A DNA stretch of 64,000 bases from DATKUC01 sp964553615 (GCA_964553615.1 CAZKMA010000002.1:62001-126000), one strand, 5' to 3'; counted from the first letter of the stretch, positions 43,953 through 53,197 are shown. The notes: a model not told the origin generated them from the sequence alone. A program made the numbers and translations.

Positions 43953-43981
43953 TGCATTATGTCTAATTTTATGTTATATTG
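43953..43981 (+). promoter_or_regulatory. promoter placing the transcription start at the phosphotransferase ATG
   Basis: TTGCAT (43953-43958), 17-base spacer, TATATT (43976-43981) in an AT-rich block unlike the surrounding DNA. The -10 ends five bases before ATG 43987. Confidence 0.5.
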
Positions 43982-43986
43982 ACGTT

Positions 43987-44835
43987 ATGCGTATTCCTGC
44001 TGAAGCAATCCCCCCTGGCATCCAGCTCATCAATGCAGAGAAGAACTCAATTGCCGAAACGAACAATGTGTATCGGTGCGAAGGAAAGAAAAACAGCCGC
44101 GATGTCTCCTTCTACATGAAGGTCGGAAAGACCGGACACGCTTCAATGAAGAACGAGTATGAGGTGTTGAACGCTCTGGCGGCCTTCGTCATCCCCGCAC
44201 CACATGTCCTGTGGTATGAACAGGGTCGCAGAGAATACATGGCACTGGAGGAGCTGCCGGGACGGAATCTCTCGGACCTCCTCAATCCACGACATGCGGA
44301 CTATGAGCCGCTGTTCATAAACCGCCTGCTCAGGCGTTATGGAGAGGTGCTTGCGGAGATCCATGAGCTCGCCTTCGACTGGAGACCGTTCGGCAGATCC
44401 GAGCTCTATGGCTTAATTGGCGACGAAGCGGAGATGGAAAGCATTGAGGCACAGGAAATACTGCTCTGGCTTGAGGCAAATCCACCGTTGCGAGGAAAGG
44501 ACGTCTTCGTTCATGGGGACCTGAACACGGCGAATATCCTCTTTCACCGGCTCGAGCTCAGCGGACTCATCGACTGGGAATTTGCCGGAATGGGTTGGAG
44601 GGAATACGATCTTGCGTGGATCCTCAGGCAGCGGAAAAACTATATGAACACGGCAAAGGAGCGCGAAAGTCTGTTGAACGGCTATCTGAGCAAGGCAACA
44701 TTCGATCCGCAAGCGCTTCGCTGGTGTGAGGTGCTCAACTATCTTCACATATCCCATTGGGCGGGAGACCGGTTCCCTGCCTACCGGACGTTTTCGCTCG
44801 AGAAAGCGCGACAGATGATGTTCGACGGCTTCTGA
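43987..44835 (+). CDS. APH-family phosphotransferase (aminoglycoside/choline kinase-like)
   Basis: 282 residues. The kinase-like fold shows the catalytic loop FVHGDLNTANILF (HGDxxxxN) and the metal-binding LIDWEFAGMGWREYDLAW. A Lys in FYMKVGKTG is the likely ATP contact. The family includes aminoglycoside phosphotransferases and choline, thiamine or homoserine kinases, so the substrate is open. The stop codon TGA lies inside a 25-bp repeat. Upstream AT-rich promoter suggests a leaderless mRNA. Confidence 0.82.
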   Translation: MRIPAEAIPPGIQLINAEKNSIAETNNVYRCEGKKNSRDVSFYMKVGKTGHASMKNEYEVLNALAAFVIPAPHVLWYEQGRREYMALEELPGRNLSDLLNPRHADYEPLFINRLLRRYGEVLAEIHELAFDWRPFGRSELYGLIGDEAEMESIEAQEILLWLEANPPLRGKDVFVHGDLNTANILFHRLELSGLIDWEFAGMGWREYDLAWILRQRKNYMNTAKERESLLNGYLSKATFDPQALRWCEVLNYLHISHWAGDRFPAYRTFSLEKARQMMFDGF

Positions 44836-44856
44836 AGTATAACGGAGCGTGTTGAT
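44832..44856 (+). repeat. 25-bp gene-end repeat, copy 2
   Basis: CTGAAGTAT ... GTGTTGAT; its TGA is the stop codon of the phosphotransferase gene. With copy 3 it forms inverted ends around a 160-base intergenic segment that also holds the hairpins TGGGAG/CTCCCA and GACTCTCC/GGAGAGTC. Confidence 0.75.
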
Positions 44857-44966
44857 AGGAAGCGTCCGGGAAATCCCGGCCACATATTGGGAGCAGACAT
44901 CTCCCATTGAGCTCCTCACGGATCATGCAACCGCCAGAAGGACTCTCCAACTCATCGGAGAGTCTC

Positions 44967-44991
44967 ATCAACACGGTTGTTGATACTTCAG
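44967..44991 (-). repeat. 25-bp gene-end repeat, copy 3
   Basis: Minus-strand copy, 25 bases after the MATE stop; identical to copy 4 over all 25 bases. Confidence 0.8.
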
Positions 44992-45015
44992 AGTGGGATC
45001 CCTTTCGCGCAGCCG

Positions 45016-46425
45016 TTACACGAGCACCTTATCCGCAGTAATCTGATGAATCCAACGCCCTGAGAGAACACGCCGAATCCCAAAGACTGCCTTACCGATT
45101 TCTTCCGTCCCCGTCATCAGGTAGACAAGTGGCGCGGGCAGATGCCATACCAGCCCCGCGAGCAGCGCCAGACTCACTCCGAGCGACCACATCATGGATA
45201 GCTCCAGGATGAGCCCGTACCTCGTGTCCCCTCCACTCCTCAGCAGACCGACAATGATATGCATATTCGCCACCTTGATGGGCACGAGCACCGCGTGGAT
45301 TCGCAGGATGGTCGTTGCAAGATGGTGACCCGCAGTTCCGATGTTGAACAGGAGCGGCAGCCAGCCCGATACCGCGAAGAGCACTATGCCGACCACCATA
45401 CCGACTATTGGCATGACTACGAGCAACCGATCGGCGTACCGCTGCGCGTGATCCACTCTGCCTGCGCCAATCATGTTGCCTATGAGGATCGCGGTTGCGT
45501 TTCCCGTGCCGAAGAACAGAACGAACGAGAGTCTGATGGCGGTGTCTGCAACGTTGTAAGCGGCAATGATCTCAGTTCCCATGTGCGCATAGACGAAGGT
45601 GTACATGGTCATACCGAGAGACCAACCGATCTCGTTCAACACAACCGGCGCGGTTGTCACGACAAACCGTTTTACGAACGGCCAGTGCATGTTGAACAGT
45701 TCCTTCAACCTGGCGGCTGCGGGTTCGCCTCTTCTGTAGGTTGCGGTGAGCACTATTGTTGTCTCTACTGCCCTGGCGAATACGGTGGCTATGGCGGCTC
45801 CACGCACTCCCATGGCCGGCAGACCGAAATGACCGAAGATAAGAATGTAGTTGAAGAGCGTGTTCAATCCGAGTGATATCGAAGTAGCGAGCAGCGGGAG
45901 CCTCACGTTTCCGGTACTTCGCAGGACGTTGCCGAAAATAACGCTGACGGCTGTCGCCAGATAGCTCAGTGAAACGATGGAGAGGTACTGCCCACCGTAC
46001 CGGATGACCGCCGGATCGGTGGAGTAGATTGCGATGATTCCTTCAGGAGCAATGGTTGCCGCAACGGAGAACGCGAGAGCACCCGCCATTCCCACCGACA
46101 GTCCGAGGCCCATGGCGGCACGGATCCCCGCGACATCCCGTTTCCCCCAGTATTGAGCCGTGAACACTGCGGTTCCGCTTCCGACCCCGAAGAGAAACAG
46201 CATGAGCAGAAAGTAGACCTGATTGGCCACGGCAACCGCACCGATCTGCACCGGACCGAGCTGCCCTATCATGACGATGTCCACCATGTTGAGCGAGGTA
46301 ACCAGCAGATTCTGTACTGAGATGGGTATGGCCATCCGGAAAAGATCACGGAAGAGGGTTCCATCCTCCATGATCCACTCCCAGGACCTTTTCAGTCCGA
46401 GAATTGGCTGTCCCTGAGACCTCAT
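45016..46425 (-). CDS. MATE-family efflux transporter
   Basis: 469 residues with twelve hydrophobic helices in two repeated halves, as in NorM/DinF-type cation-coupled multidrug exporters. The N-terminal FRMAIPISVQNLLVTSLNMV and MVDIVMIGQLGP are family-typical, the second half starting near residue 260 (VVLNEIGWSLGMTMYTFVYA). ATG 46425 follows GGAGAA. The gene stands alone, so no specific substrate is suggested. Confidence 0.92.
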   Translation of the reverse strand: MRSQGQPILGLKRSWEWIMEDGTLFRDLFRMAIPISVQNLLVTSLNMVDIVMIGQLGPVQIGAVAVANQVYFLLMLFLFGVGSGTAVFTAQYWGKRDVAGIRAAMGLGLSVGMAGALAFSVAATIAPEGIIAIYSTDPAVIRYGGQYLSIVSLSYLATAVSVIFGNVLRSTGNVRLPLLATSISLGLNTLFNYILIFGHFGLPAMGVRGAAIATVFARAVETTIVLTATYRRGEPAAARLKELFNMHWPFVKRFVVTTAPVVLNEIGWSLGMTMYTFVYAHMGTEIIAAYNVADTAIRLSFVLFFGTGNATAILIGNMIGAGRVDHAQRYADRLLVVMPIVGMVVGIVLFAVSGWLPLLFNIGTAGHHLATTILRIHAVLVPIKVANMHIIVGLLRSGGDTRYGLILELSMMWSLGVSLALLAGLVWHLPAPLVYLMTGTEEIGKAVFGIRRVLSGRWIHQITADKVLV

Positions 46426-46554
46426 AGTGTTCTCCGCAAAGAGAGGGAGTATAGCGAAGAATCCAGCTTTATGGTAGGACTTTCCGCCGCCGCGACCAAT
46501 GCCTCTTTACACGAGAAGAAGCGCCGGATACCATGGTCCTCCGAGGAGACAGAG

Positions 46555-46785
46555 ATGCCGTTGTACGAATACAAATGCTCGAGTTGTGGCGAAGTCAGTG
46601 AATTACTGGTTGGAGTGGCTCAGGATGAATCAGCGCCCGCATGCATCTCCTGCGGAAGCTCTCGGGTCAAGAAAATGCTCTCAGTCGTAAACTTCTCCAT
46701 GGCACCTTCAGGAGCAAGCTCCCGACAGTCCAGCGCGCCGTCATGCGGATGCGGTGGCGGCTCGTGCGCGTGCGGCGGTCACTGA
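46555..46785 (+). CDS. FmdB-family zinc-ribbon protein
   Basis: 76 residues. MPLYEYKCSSCGEVSE is the FmdB/CxxC_CXXC_SSSS start, with a second pair CISC; the tail ends in a Gly/Cys-rich string. Binds one zinc. Function unclear (proposed regulator). CGAGGAGA precedes ATG 46555; the alcohol dehydrogenase gene follows after 12 bases. Confidence 0.88.
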   Translation: MPLYEYKCSSCGEVSELLVGVAQDESAPACISCGSSRVKKMLSVVNFSMAPSGASSRQSSAPSCGCGGGSCACGGH

Positions 46786-46797
46786 TCGATCCATCCA

Positions 46798-47874
46798 ATG
46801 AAAGCCATCCAGATTGTCGCCATTGGTTCTCCGCTTGAGGAAACTGTCGTACCGGACCCGGTCCCGGGTCCCGGAGAAGTCGTGGTCGGCGTCCGGGCGG
46901 CAGGGATCTGCCACTCCGATGCGCACTATCGGGCTGGTACTTCGGCGGTCGGATTTACGCCGATAACTCCCGGCCACGAGGTGTCGGGAATCGTAGTAGA
47001 GACCGGACCGGGTGTTCACAATGTGGCTGTAGGCGACCGCGTTGCCCTGCACTATCTGGTCACCTGCGGACAATGCGAATACTGCGTGCGCGGCATGGAG
47101 CAGTTCTGTCTGAGCGGGAAGATGATAGGAAAGCATGCCCATGGAGGATATGCCGATTTTGTCGTCGTTCCCGCGCAGAATGCCATTCCGATTCCGGACA
47201 CCGTGGAATTCGAGACTGCCGCCGTCATGATGTGCTCGTCGGCAACTGCGTTTCACGCTCTCAGACGGGCTCGAGTGAGTGCGGGAGACCGCGTTGCAGT
47301 AGTTGGAGTGGGCGGTCTCGGCATGTCGGCCGTACAGCTTGCACGCGCATGTGGTGCGGTGGAAGTCTATGCCGTAGATATCGATCCTGAGAAACTCCGC
47401 CAGGCTGCAGGCTGCGGTGCCGTACCGGTGAACGGCGCCGGCGGTGATGCCGTCAGACAGATACGGGACAGAACCGACGGGAAGGGCGTGGATGTTTCGA
47501 TCGAGTTTGCCGGTCTTCCCCTGACCCAACGGGAAGCGGTTGAGATGCTTGCGGTCCACGGCCGCGCCGCACTGGCGGGGATTACCGCGAAATCCTTCGA
47601 AGTAATGAGCTACGCAACTGTGCTGAACCGGGAGGCCGAGATTCTTGGAGTCTCCGATCATTTGCGCGGCGAGCTGGTCACGCTGCTCGAGTTCGCTGCT
47701 CGTGGTCTCATCGATCTGGGTGATGTTATCACTGAGCGCGTTCCACTCGCATCGGACAATATCAACAGAGTCCTCGACTCGCTTGACCATTTCAGGGGAT
47801 CGACCCGAGCCGTGATAGCCGGAGAAGCGCTATCCGTTCCCCGTACGGAACGGTCGCAGGAAGGAGTCGGATGA
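46798..47874 (+). CDS. zinc-dependent alcohol dehydrogenase
   Basis: 358-residue MDR-type dehydrogenase. Catalytic zinc ligands are in GICHSDAHYRAG (Cys) and ITPGHEVSG (His, Glu); the structural zinc site is CGQCEYCVRGMEQFC; the NAD-binding fold has VVGVGGLGMSAVQLA. Substrate unknown. The last 45 bases overlap the convergent gene at 47830. Confidence 0.92.
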   Translation: MKAIQIVAIGSPLEETVVPDPVPGPGEVVVGVRAAGICHSDAHYRAGTSAVGFTPITPGHEVSGIVVETGPGVHNVAVGDRVALHYLVTCGQCEYCVRGMEQFCLSGKMIGKHAHGGYADFVVVPAQNAIPIPDTVEFETAAVMMCSSATAFHALRRARVSAGDRVAVVGVGGLGMSAVQLARACGAVEVYAVDIDPEKLRQAAGCGAVPVNGAGGDAVRQIRDRTDGKGVDVSIEFAGLPLTQREAVEMLAVHGRAALAGITAKSFEVMSYATVLNREAEILGVSDHLRGELVTLLEFAARGLIDLGDVITERVPLASDNINRVLDSLDHFRGSTRAVIAGEALSVPRTERSQEGVG

Positions 47875-48210
47875 CGCCTGATTGGATTCGCTTACCAGCT
47901 CCCCGTCAAGATAGTATCTGACGTAGGGGATGAGCATGTTTCCAAAGGTCCTCTCCTTGAACATCCGGAACTCGTCGAAATTGGCAAACTTGTTGTATTC
48001 GAACTCATAGACATCAATATCCAGGTCCTCGGGCTCCTGGTTCTTCGCCTGCCGCTCGAGCCACCCCTTCATCCAGGTCCAGTCCGGGCACCAGCTTTGT
48101 GTCAGAATGACAGCGACACAACGAGATGAACGCCGGATGTCGCCGGGCAACTCTCCTTCAGCCATTGTAGACCGCGCATCGTTTTCGCTCAGAATCTTGA
48201 GGTGAATCAT
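47830..48210 (-). CDS. thioredoxin-fold-like hypothetical protein
   Basis: 126 residues. Strand AVILTQSWCPDWTWM recalls a thioredoxin active-site loop with a single Cys (CPDW), followed by a charged helix and PYVRYYLDGELVSE, which resembles the cis-Pro strand. A one-Cys variant cannot form a normal CxxC disulfide. ATG 48210 follows GGGGAG. It overlaps the upstream membrane gene by ATGA. Confidence 0.6.
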   Translation of the reverse strand: MIHLKILSENDARSTMAEGELPGDIRRSSRCVAVILTQSWCPDWTWMKGWLERQAKNQEPEDLDIDVYEFEYNKFANFDEFRMFKERTFGNMLIPYVRYYLDGELVSESNQASSDSFLRPFRTGNG

Positions 48211-48644
48211 TCTGCACTCCCCTTTGAAGTTTCCGGGCCCCGCAATACCAGATACCTGGCGCGGAGCGCAACAAAAAGACCGACGGCCCCTGAAACAACT
48301 CCACACACGGCAAGCTCGAGCCACAACGGAATACCGAATAAACCTGCGGTTCCGGGATTACCGACAACGACCGGCACGATTGCCGCAACGATCAACATCA
48401 GCGCCGCCCAGAGAAATCCGAGCCCGAGGATCGCGGTTCGCCTGACCGCGTGCCGAAACCGACTGCCGATGATATCGACCCACCGGTACGCAAGCACTTC
48501 GTCCACATGGAAGCGTTGTGCTATCTCCGCGGAAAGTGAGACCGGTTCCTGATCGGCCCGCAGCCCCTGGACGATAACGGGAAACGCGGATTGCGCCTTT
48601 TCGAGCTCCCGCTTTCTTCTTGCGCCAAGTGACTCATCGGTCAT
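48207..48644 (-). CDS. two-helix membrane protein, hypothetical
   Basis: 145 residues: a charged N-terminal 65 residues, then two membrane helices (about 70-92 and 100-125). The N-terminal part (VSLSAEIAQRFHVDEVLAYRW) may be a small helical domain. No family recognised. GGAGAG precedes ATG 48644; translationally coupled to the next gene. Confidence 0.6.
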   Translation of the reverse strand: MTDESLGARRKRELEKAQSAFPVIVQGLRADQEPVSLSAEIAQRFHVDEVLAYRWVDIIGSRFRHAVRRTAILGLGFLWAALMLIVAAIVPVVVGNPGTAGLFGIPLWLELAVCGVVSGAVGLFVALRARYLVLRGPETSKGSAE

Positions 48645-48692
48645 GCGTCGCTCTCCTGTGTATAAGATAATTGTAAACCAGTTTTCCCGATT

Positions 48693-48720
48693 CGCAAACC
48701 ACGCGTCGCAAACCACGCGT
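48693..48720. repeat. 14-bp tandem direct repeat
   Basis: CGCAAACCACGCGT occurs twice in a row (48693-48706 and 48707-48720) between the divergent membrane-protein and PEGA genes. Confidence 0.8.
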
Positions 48721-48813
48721 CGTTGCCTCATGAGCGGGTGTTGTTGTATACTCTCCACCGGTACGCTCCCGGATTCGAATCATGGGAAGAGTGTTAGGGC
48801 AGGAGTAAAGGTA

Positions 48814-50268
48814 ATGGCGTCCGGAGGCTATCTCGTCCGCTTACGGCGGGTCACATTCTGGCTTTTCGTAGCAGTGTACATCGGAGCTGTTCCCTTCCTT
48901 ATTCTGTATGCTCTCGGAAAGACTCCGCAGGACCTGACGTCCGCTGCCCCTGTCCCGTCCGGAGTCATTCATGTTGTAACGCACCCTGCCGACTCTTCGG
49001 TCTCCGTTGACGGGAAGCGGATTTCCGGCAAAACCCCGGTCACCCTTGAACGAATACCTGCAGGTGTTCATACCCTCGACATCACTCACGATGGATATAG
49101 GCCGTGGACCGGAACGGTACGGATAACGGCTGGTCACGTTGCTCCACAGGCGGCAATTCAACTCTTTCCCGGGCAAATCCCCGTCCACACGGTAATGGAT
49201 ACTCGGGTTGACAGAATAATCCCTCTTCCGTCGGCAGGCTATATCATCGTAGTTCCGAGCTCCGGCGCAGATCTCTTTCTGTACGGACTCATCGATCATT
49301 CTGTCATTTCACTCAAGCGGCGCCTCGGACTCAGTTCCGCCGGGGGCACCATTGTCTCCCTTCGTGCAATACGGCCCATTCCTGCGGTCATTGTCGGGAC
49401 AAAAGCGGGAGACCGGGCGCACTTCTTCGTCATCAATTTTCACGGCGCCGGCTACTCCGTGGAAACATTGCCGGTATCTCTCGTTCAGGCAGCACAAAAG
49501 GAGAGCGGCAAAAACGGCCGCATCGTCTGGGTTTCGGCGCAGCAGCGCTCGGCGTACGTCTTTCAGGCCAGCACACTGAAACGACTGACATTGGCGGGCA
49601 CGGAAATCCGGAAGGAAGTGATCAGCGACCAGGTAAGCGCCTCGGGTCTGGTACGCGGAGGATTTGCGTTCGTCGCGGGCGATTCGATTAACCAGATCGA
49701 GGAGTCAGGAACAATTGAGAAACTCGGTACCATATCAGCACGACTCATGGCGGGCGGTCGCAATGAGTCACGCTCTGCACAAATCCTCGAAGCAGGAAGG
49801 ATTCATTTTGTGGCGCTCAGTCCCGATGGGAATCTCATCCTGGCGAACCTCCTGCTCGGCAGCGTCCAGAAACCGGGAAAAGTGGACTCGGCATGGCTCG
49901 ATTCAGTATCCGGCAGGCTGATTGTTCTCCGGGATCACAATGTGGGCTTTCTCACGCTTCCTCAGCTCGGTACCGAAAACGGGAACACAAAGATAGACTG
50001 GATTTCGGAGCTCGAGGGTAACCCAAACGGCTTCTTCCAGCTGACAAAGACCGCGCAGATTCTTGTGCTGGATAACCACACAATCACTGCTATCGTCATG
50101 TCGCCTTTTCTCAGCGGCGACAGCCGGGTAATCGCGAAGGTAGCTTCGCAGACCGAGGCATATCTTGATCCGACATGGGGCTACCTCTATTACGTCAACG
50201 CGGACAACGGCCTCTTCGAGGCTGCCGAAATTGGTCCTTCGCAACTGAAACTGCACATTGGAGGATAG
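48814..50268 (+). CDS. PEGA-domain membrane-anchored protein
   Basis: 484 residues. One N-terminal membrane helix (about 12-34) leaves the rest outside the cytoplasm. A PEGA domain follows (about 48-115: IHVVTHPADSSVSVDGKRI, LDITHDGYRPWTG), then a beta-rich region that looks like a propeller with repeated short strands (residues 125-480). GGAG lies nine bases before ATG 48814. The glycosyltransferase starts one base after its stop, so the pair probably works in envelope polysaccharide or S-layer-related biology. Confidence 0.72.
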   Translation: MASGGYLVRLRRVTFWLFVAVYIGAVPFLILYALGKTPQDLTSAAPVPSGVIHVVTHPADSSVSVDGKRISGKTPVTLERIPAGVHTLDITHDGYRPWTGTVRITAGHVAPQAAIQLFPGQIPVHTVMDTRVDRIIPLPSAGYIIVVPSSGADLFLYGLIDHSVISLKRRLGLSSAGGTIVSLRAIRPIPAVIVGTKAGDRAHFFVINFHGAGYSVETLPVSLVQAAQKESGKNGRIVWVSAQQRSAYVFQASTLKRLTLAGTEIRKEVISDQVSASGLVRGGFAFVAGDSINQIEESGTIEKLGTISARLMAGGRNESRSAQILEAGRIHFVALSPDGNLILANLLLGSVQKPGKVDSAWLDSVSGRLIVLRDHNVGFLTLPQLGTENGNTKIDWISELEGNPNGFFQLTKTAQILVLDNHTITAIVMSPFLSGDSRVIAKVASQTEAYLDPTWGYLYYVNADNGLFEAAEIGPSQLKLHIGG

Positions 50269-50269
50269 A

Positions 50270-52042
50270 GTGCACTTTACCTTTACCCGAAGGAATCTTG
50301 CTCCGGCAGATCACAGGCGCCAGCGGTTTCTTGAAATTCTTCCCGGATTCGTGAGCTGGACCATAATTCTGACAATACTGCTTCTTTCAATCATCCAGCC
50401 GCTCGCTGCGGCGGTGGTAATGATAATGCTCCTTTCCTACTGGATTCTCCGCATGCTCTACACCTCCATCTTTCTGCTCATAGGATATGCGAGGTTGCAT
50501 ATCGAGTCGAAAACAGACTGGGATCTTTACATCCAGGATCTCTATCACCTGGAAAAGGATGCTCCCACGAAAGGGCGAAATCCCAACGGACGGAATGCCC
50601 TTTCGTTGGTCAGGCGGTCGTCCTGGAAGATCCACACCCTCCGGAAACGGGATCTCTATCGTGCGTCGGGCAACACGGGCGCTGCGGAGACAGGTCGACC
50701 GGCGTCGGATGAAGTCCGGCACGCCATCTTGCCGGAGATTGAGGACGTTTATCATCTGGTTCTCTTCCCAATAGCCGGCGAGCCCGCGGAAGTGTTCGGC
50801 GCCGGCGTGAAGGCGCTCTCTGAAACCCGGTTCTCTACCGAACGAATGATAGTGATCCTCGCGGTTGAAGATCGTGCCGATGAATCCGTGAAAGAAGGTG
50901 CGCTTCAGGTTCAGCGCGAATGGCGAAACACATTCTGCGATCTGCTCGTCTACTTTCATCCGGACGGAATCCCTGGCGAAGAACGTGTCATGGGAGCAAA
51001 CCTGACGTATGCGGCGCGGCGGACGCTCGAATACCTCGATGAACGTGGGATACCCCGCGACGACGTCATCGTGACGACGTTCGACGCCGATACGGTACCC
51101 CATCCCGACTACTTCGGATGTCTCACCTACTTCTACCTTTCAACTCCCGACAGGCGCAACCGGAGCTACCAGCCCATACCCCTCTTTACGAATAACATCT
51201 GGCAGGTTCCTGCATACGCGCGGGTCCTCATGATGGGATACACCGCACTGGAAATAGTCGAGTCCACAAATCAGGATCTCATGGTATCGTTCTCGAGCCA
51301 CAGTATCGCACTGGAAGTGCTCGAATCAGTCGATTTCTGGCCAATCGACATGATAGCAAACGACGCTGCGACGTACTGGAAGTGTCTGATAAACTCGGGA
51401 GGTTCTTTTCGCGTCCAGCCGCTGCCGACAACAGTGGCAATGGATGTGGCGGAATCCGGATCGTTCGCAAGGACATTTCGGGAAATTTACCGCCAGCAGC
51501 GAAGATGGGCATGGGGAGCAGAGACGCTGGCGACCGCAATACGGGGAATGATACCATCGACAAAAATCGCCCTCATCGAAAAGATGAGGCTCTCTCTGAA
51601 GCTTTTCGACACCCACGTGAGCTGGGCCACACTTCCACTGCTGCTTACCTGCATGGCGTGGCTCCCTTCCCGGTTCGCAGCGTTCTTCGGCCTGAACGAA
51701 ACGGTGACCGCTTTCAACTACGGACGAATCATGTCTACCATCTTCCAGCTGTCGACCATTAACCTGCTTATCATTATTACCATCATGTTCGTCCTGACCC
51801 TGCGCAACGCCCGTCACATCCCGCTGATCAAAAGGCTCCTCTACCCCTTTGAATGGGTCCTTCTGCCAATAGCCTCGGTTATTCTGAGCGGTATTCCGGC
51901 ACTTGATGCGCAGACGCGCCTGATGTTTGGAATTGAATTAAGCCATCGGGTTGCGCGCAAGAGGAAGGGCGAAAAAAAAGGGACGGAAAAAAGCGAGCGA
52001 GGGGAGTCGAACCCTCGTCACGAGCTTGGGAAGCTCGGGTAA
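50270..52042 (+). CDS. family-2-like membrane glycosyltransferase
   Basis: 590 residues. Two N-terminal membrane helices (about 25-70), a cytosolic GT-A domain with the DxD site TTFDADTVPHPDY and the processive-enzyme motif QQRRWAWG, and three or four C-terminal membrane helices. This layout matches cellulose-synthase-like processive synthases. GTG 50270 follows TTGGAGGAT. The last 17 codons (from 51993) are antisense to tRNA-Gly, so the natural C-terminus may be shorter than the open frame. Confidence 0.82.
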   Translation: MHFTFTRRNLAPADHRRQRFLEILPGFVSWTIILTILLLSIIQPLAAAVVMIMLLSYWILRMLYTSIFLLIGYARLHIESKTDWDLYIQDLYHLEKDAPTKGRNPNGRNALSLVRRSSWKIHTLRKRDLYRASGNTGAAETGRPASDEVRHAILPEIEDVYHLVLFPIAGEPAEVFGAGVKALSETRFSTERMIVILAVEDRADESVKEGALQVQREWRNTFCDLLVYFHPDGIPGEERVMGANLTYAARRTLEYLDERGIPRDDVIVTTFDADTVPHPDYFGCLTYFYLSTPDRRNRSYQPIPLFTNNIWQVPAYARVLMMGYTALEIVESTNQDLMVSFSSHSIALEVLESVDFWPIDMIANDAATYWKCLINSGGSFRVQPLPTTVAMDVAESGSFARTFREIYRQQRRWAWGAETLATAIRGMIPSTKIALIEKMRLSLKLFDTHVSWATLPLLLTCMAWLPSRFAAFFGLNETVTAFNYGRIMSTIFQLSTINLLIIITIMFVLTLRNARHIPLIKRLLYPFEWVLLPIASVILSGIPALDAQTRLMFGIELSHRVARKRKGEKKGTEKSERGESNPRHELGKLG

Positions 52043-52062
52043 TACCGTTATACAACGCTCGC
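51992..52062 (-). tRNA. tRNA-Gly (anticodon CCC)
   Basis: Acceptor GCGAGCG/CGCTCGC (52062-52056 with 51999-51993), anticodon stem CGAGC/GCTCG with loop TTCCCAA (anticodon CCC), and T loop TTCGACT. It is close to E. coli tRNA-Gly(CCC) along its length. The T stem has an A-C mismatch. The acceptor stem is extended by flanking DNA into a 19-bp near-perfect inverted repeat. CCA is not encoded. Confidence 0.9.
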
Positions 52063-52150
52063 TTCTTTCCGTCCTGGATCGGACCCGATTATAGCCGGAT
52101 CGCCTGAAATCTGTCAACGGAGTCCGCCCCATGGCAGGGACGGACTGAGC

Positions 52151-53191
52151 TCAGTTCCCCGACGGCGGGGCCTGGACAACCGTGCGAAGGATCTCTGAAT
52201 TGTAGCTGTACAGCACGAGCGTTGTATTCACGTCTTCCAGGTATGGAATTATGAGTTCTCCGCCCGGGTGCATCATGCTGAACAGGATCCGGGTCTGTCC
52301 GTCCGGGGCTATTGCCTCCAGAGTGAGTTCAACCGGAACCGCATAGTTCGGAAGGGTCCGGTTCAGTATGCCGAACACCTTGCCGCTCGGAATGTTGGCC
52401 GGTTTCGTCATCGTAATCGTTACCCGCGTTCCCACCGGCACCTCGGTCCCGGCAGCCGGATCCTGTGCGGTAACAACTCCCGACTGTTCGCCGGATGTGG
52501 CATCGTTCACCTTAAACGTAAAGGGTATGTTGTCCTTGGCCAGGCGGTCCATTGCGCCCTGCCAGTCCATTCCCACAAACGCCGGCAGCGCAACGCGTTT
52601 CACATCCGGACCACGGCTCACAACCAGCTTCAGCGAAGTCGGCTCTGAAAGCGACGTGTCAGGTTTCGGGTCCTGATGAAGAATTGTACCCGGGTCAGAC
52701 TTGTCGAAGACGTACTGCACATCGCCTATCTTGAGAAGAGGTTGCGAGCTCGTCGAGAAAAGAGTCTGCAGATTCAGGCGAAGCTGATTCAGAGATTCTC
52801 CGATGTAGTTCCCTACTTTGTCTACGACTGCGCCACTGGAAACCGTGAGCTGTATCTCGCGTCCGGCACGAACCTCCGTCCCGGGAGAAGGATCCTGGCT
52901 CACCACTTTACCCTTCAACTGCGGATCGGGAAAGTTCCTCACCTGCACCCGTACGTTGAGTTGCTTCTGTTGCAGTTGAACGATCGCCTGAGGCAGTTCG
53001 GCATTTCGTACATCGGGCACCATGGTTACTTCGGCACCCTGAAGGGAAAGAAAAAACGTTGTCGCACCCGCAATGAGCGCGAGCAGCGCGATACCGATGA
53101 GACCGTAAACCATGAGTTTGAAGAAACGGTCTTCTGGTGCGTCCGACTGGCTTGGAATGATATTGCGCAGCCGATCGAGGAAGGAATTCAT
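52151..53191 (-). CDS. PASTA-domain membrane protein
   Basis: 346 residues. A membrane helix (about 24-50) anchors three extracytoplasmic PASTA domains (about 55-120, 125-193 and 196-265; recurring QDPSPGTEV-type turns: SQDPSPGTEV, HQDPKPDTSL, AQDPAAGTEV), which bind muropeptides or beta-lactams in kinases and PBPs. No kinase domain is attached. The remaining 80 residues are unassigned. It starts six bases before the fmt stop position and belongs to the def-fmt operon. Confidence 0.85.
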   Translation of the reverse strand: MNSFLDRLRNIIPSQSDAPEDRFFKLMVYGLIGIALLALIAGATTFFLSLQGAEVTMVPDVRNAELPQAIVQLQQKQLNVRVQVRNFPDPQLKGKVVSQDPSPGTEVRAGREIQLTVSSGAVVDKVGNYIGESLNQLRLNLQTLFSTSSQPLLKIGDVQYVFDKSDPGTILHQDPKPDTSLSEPTSLKLVVSRGPDVKRVALPAFVGMDWQGAMDRLAKDNIPFTFKVNDATSGEQSGVVTAQDPAAGTEVPVGTRVTITMTKPANIPSGKVFGILNRTLPNYAVPVELTLEAIAPDGQTRILFSMMHPGGELIIPYLEDVNTTLVLYSYNSEILRTVVQAPPSGN

Positions 53192-53197
53192 TGGTGC

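Noticed and set aside
51970..52042. Programmed frameshift at the A8 run near the glycosyltransferase end
   Set aside because: The run could be slippery, but there is no downstream alternative domain; the extension into tRNA antisense is more simply a chance read-through.
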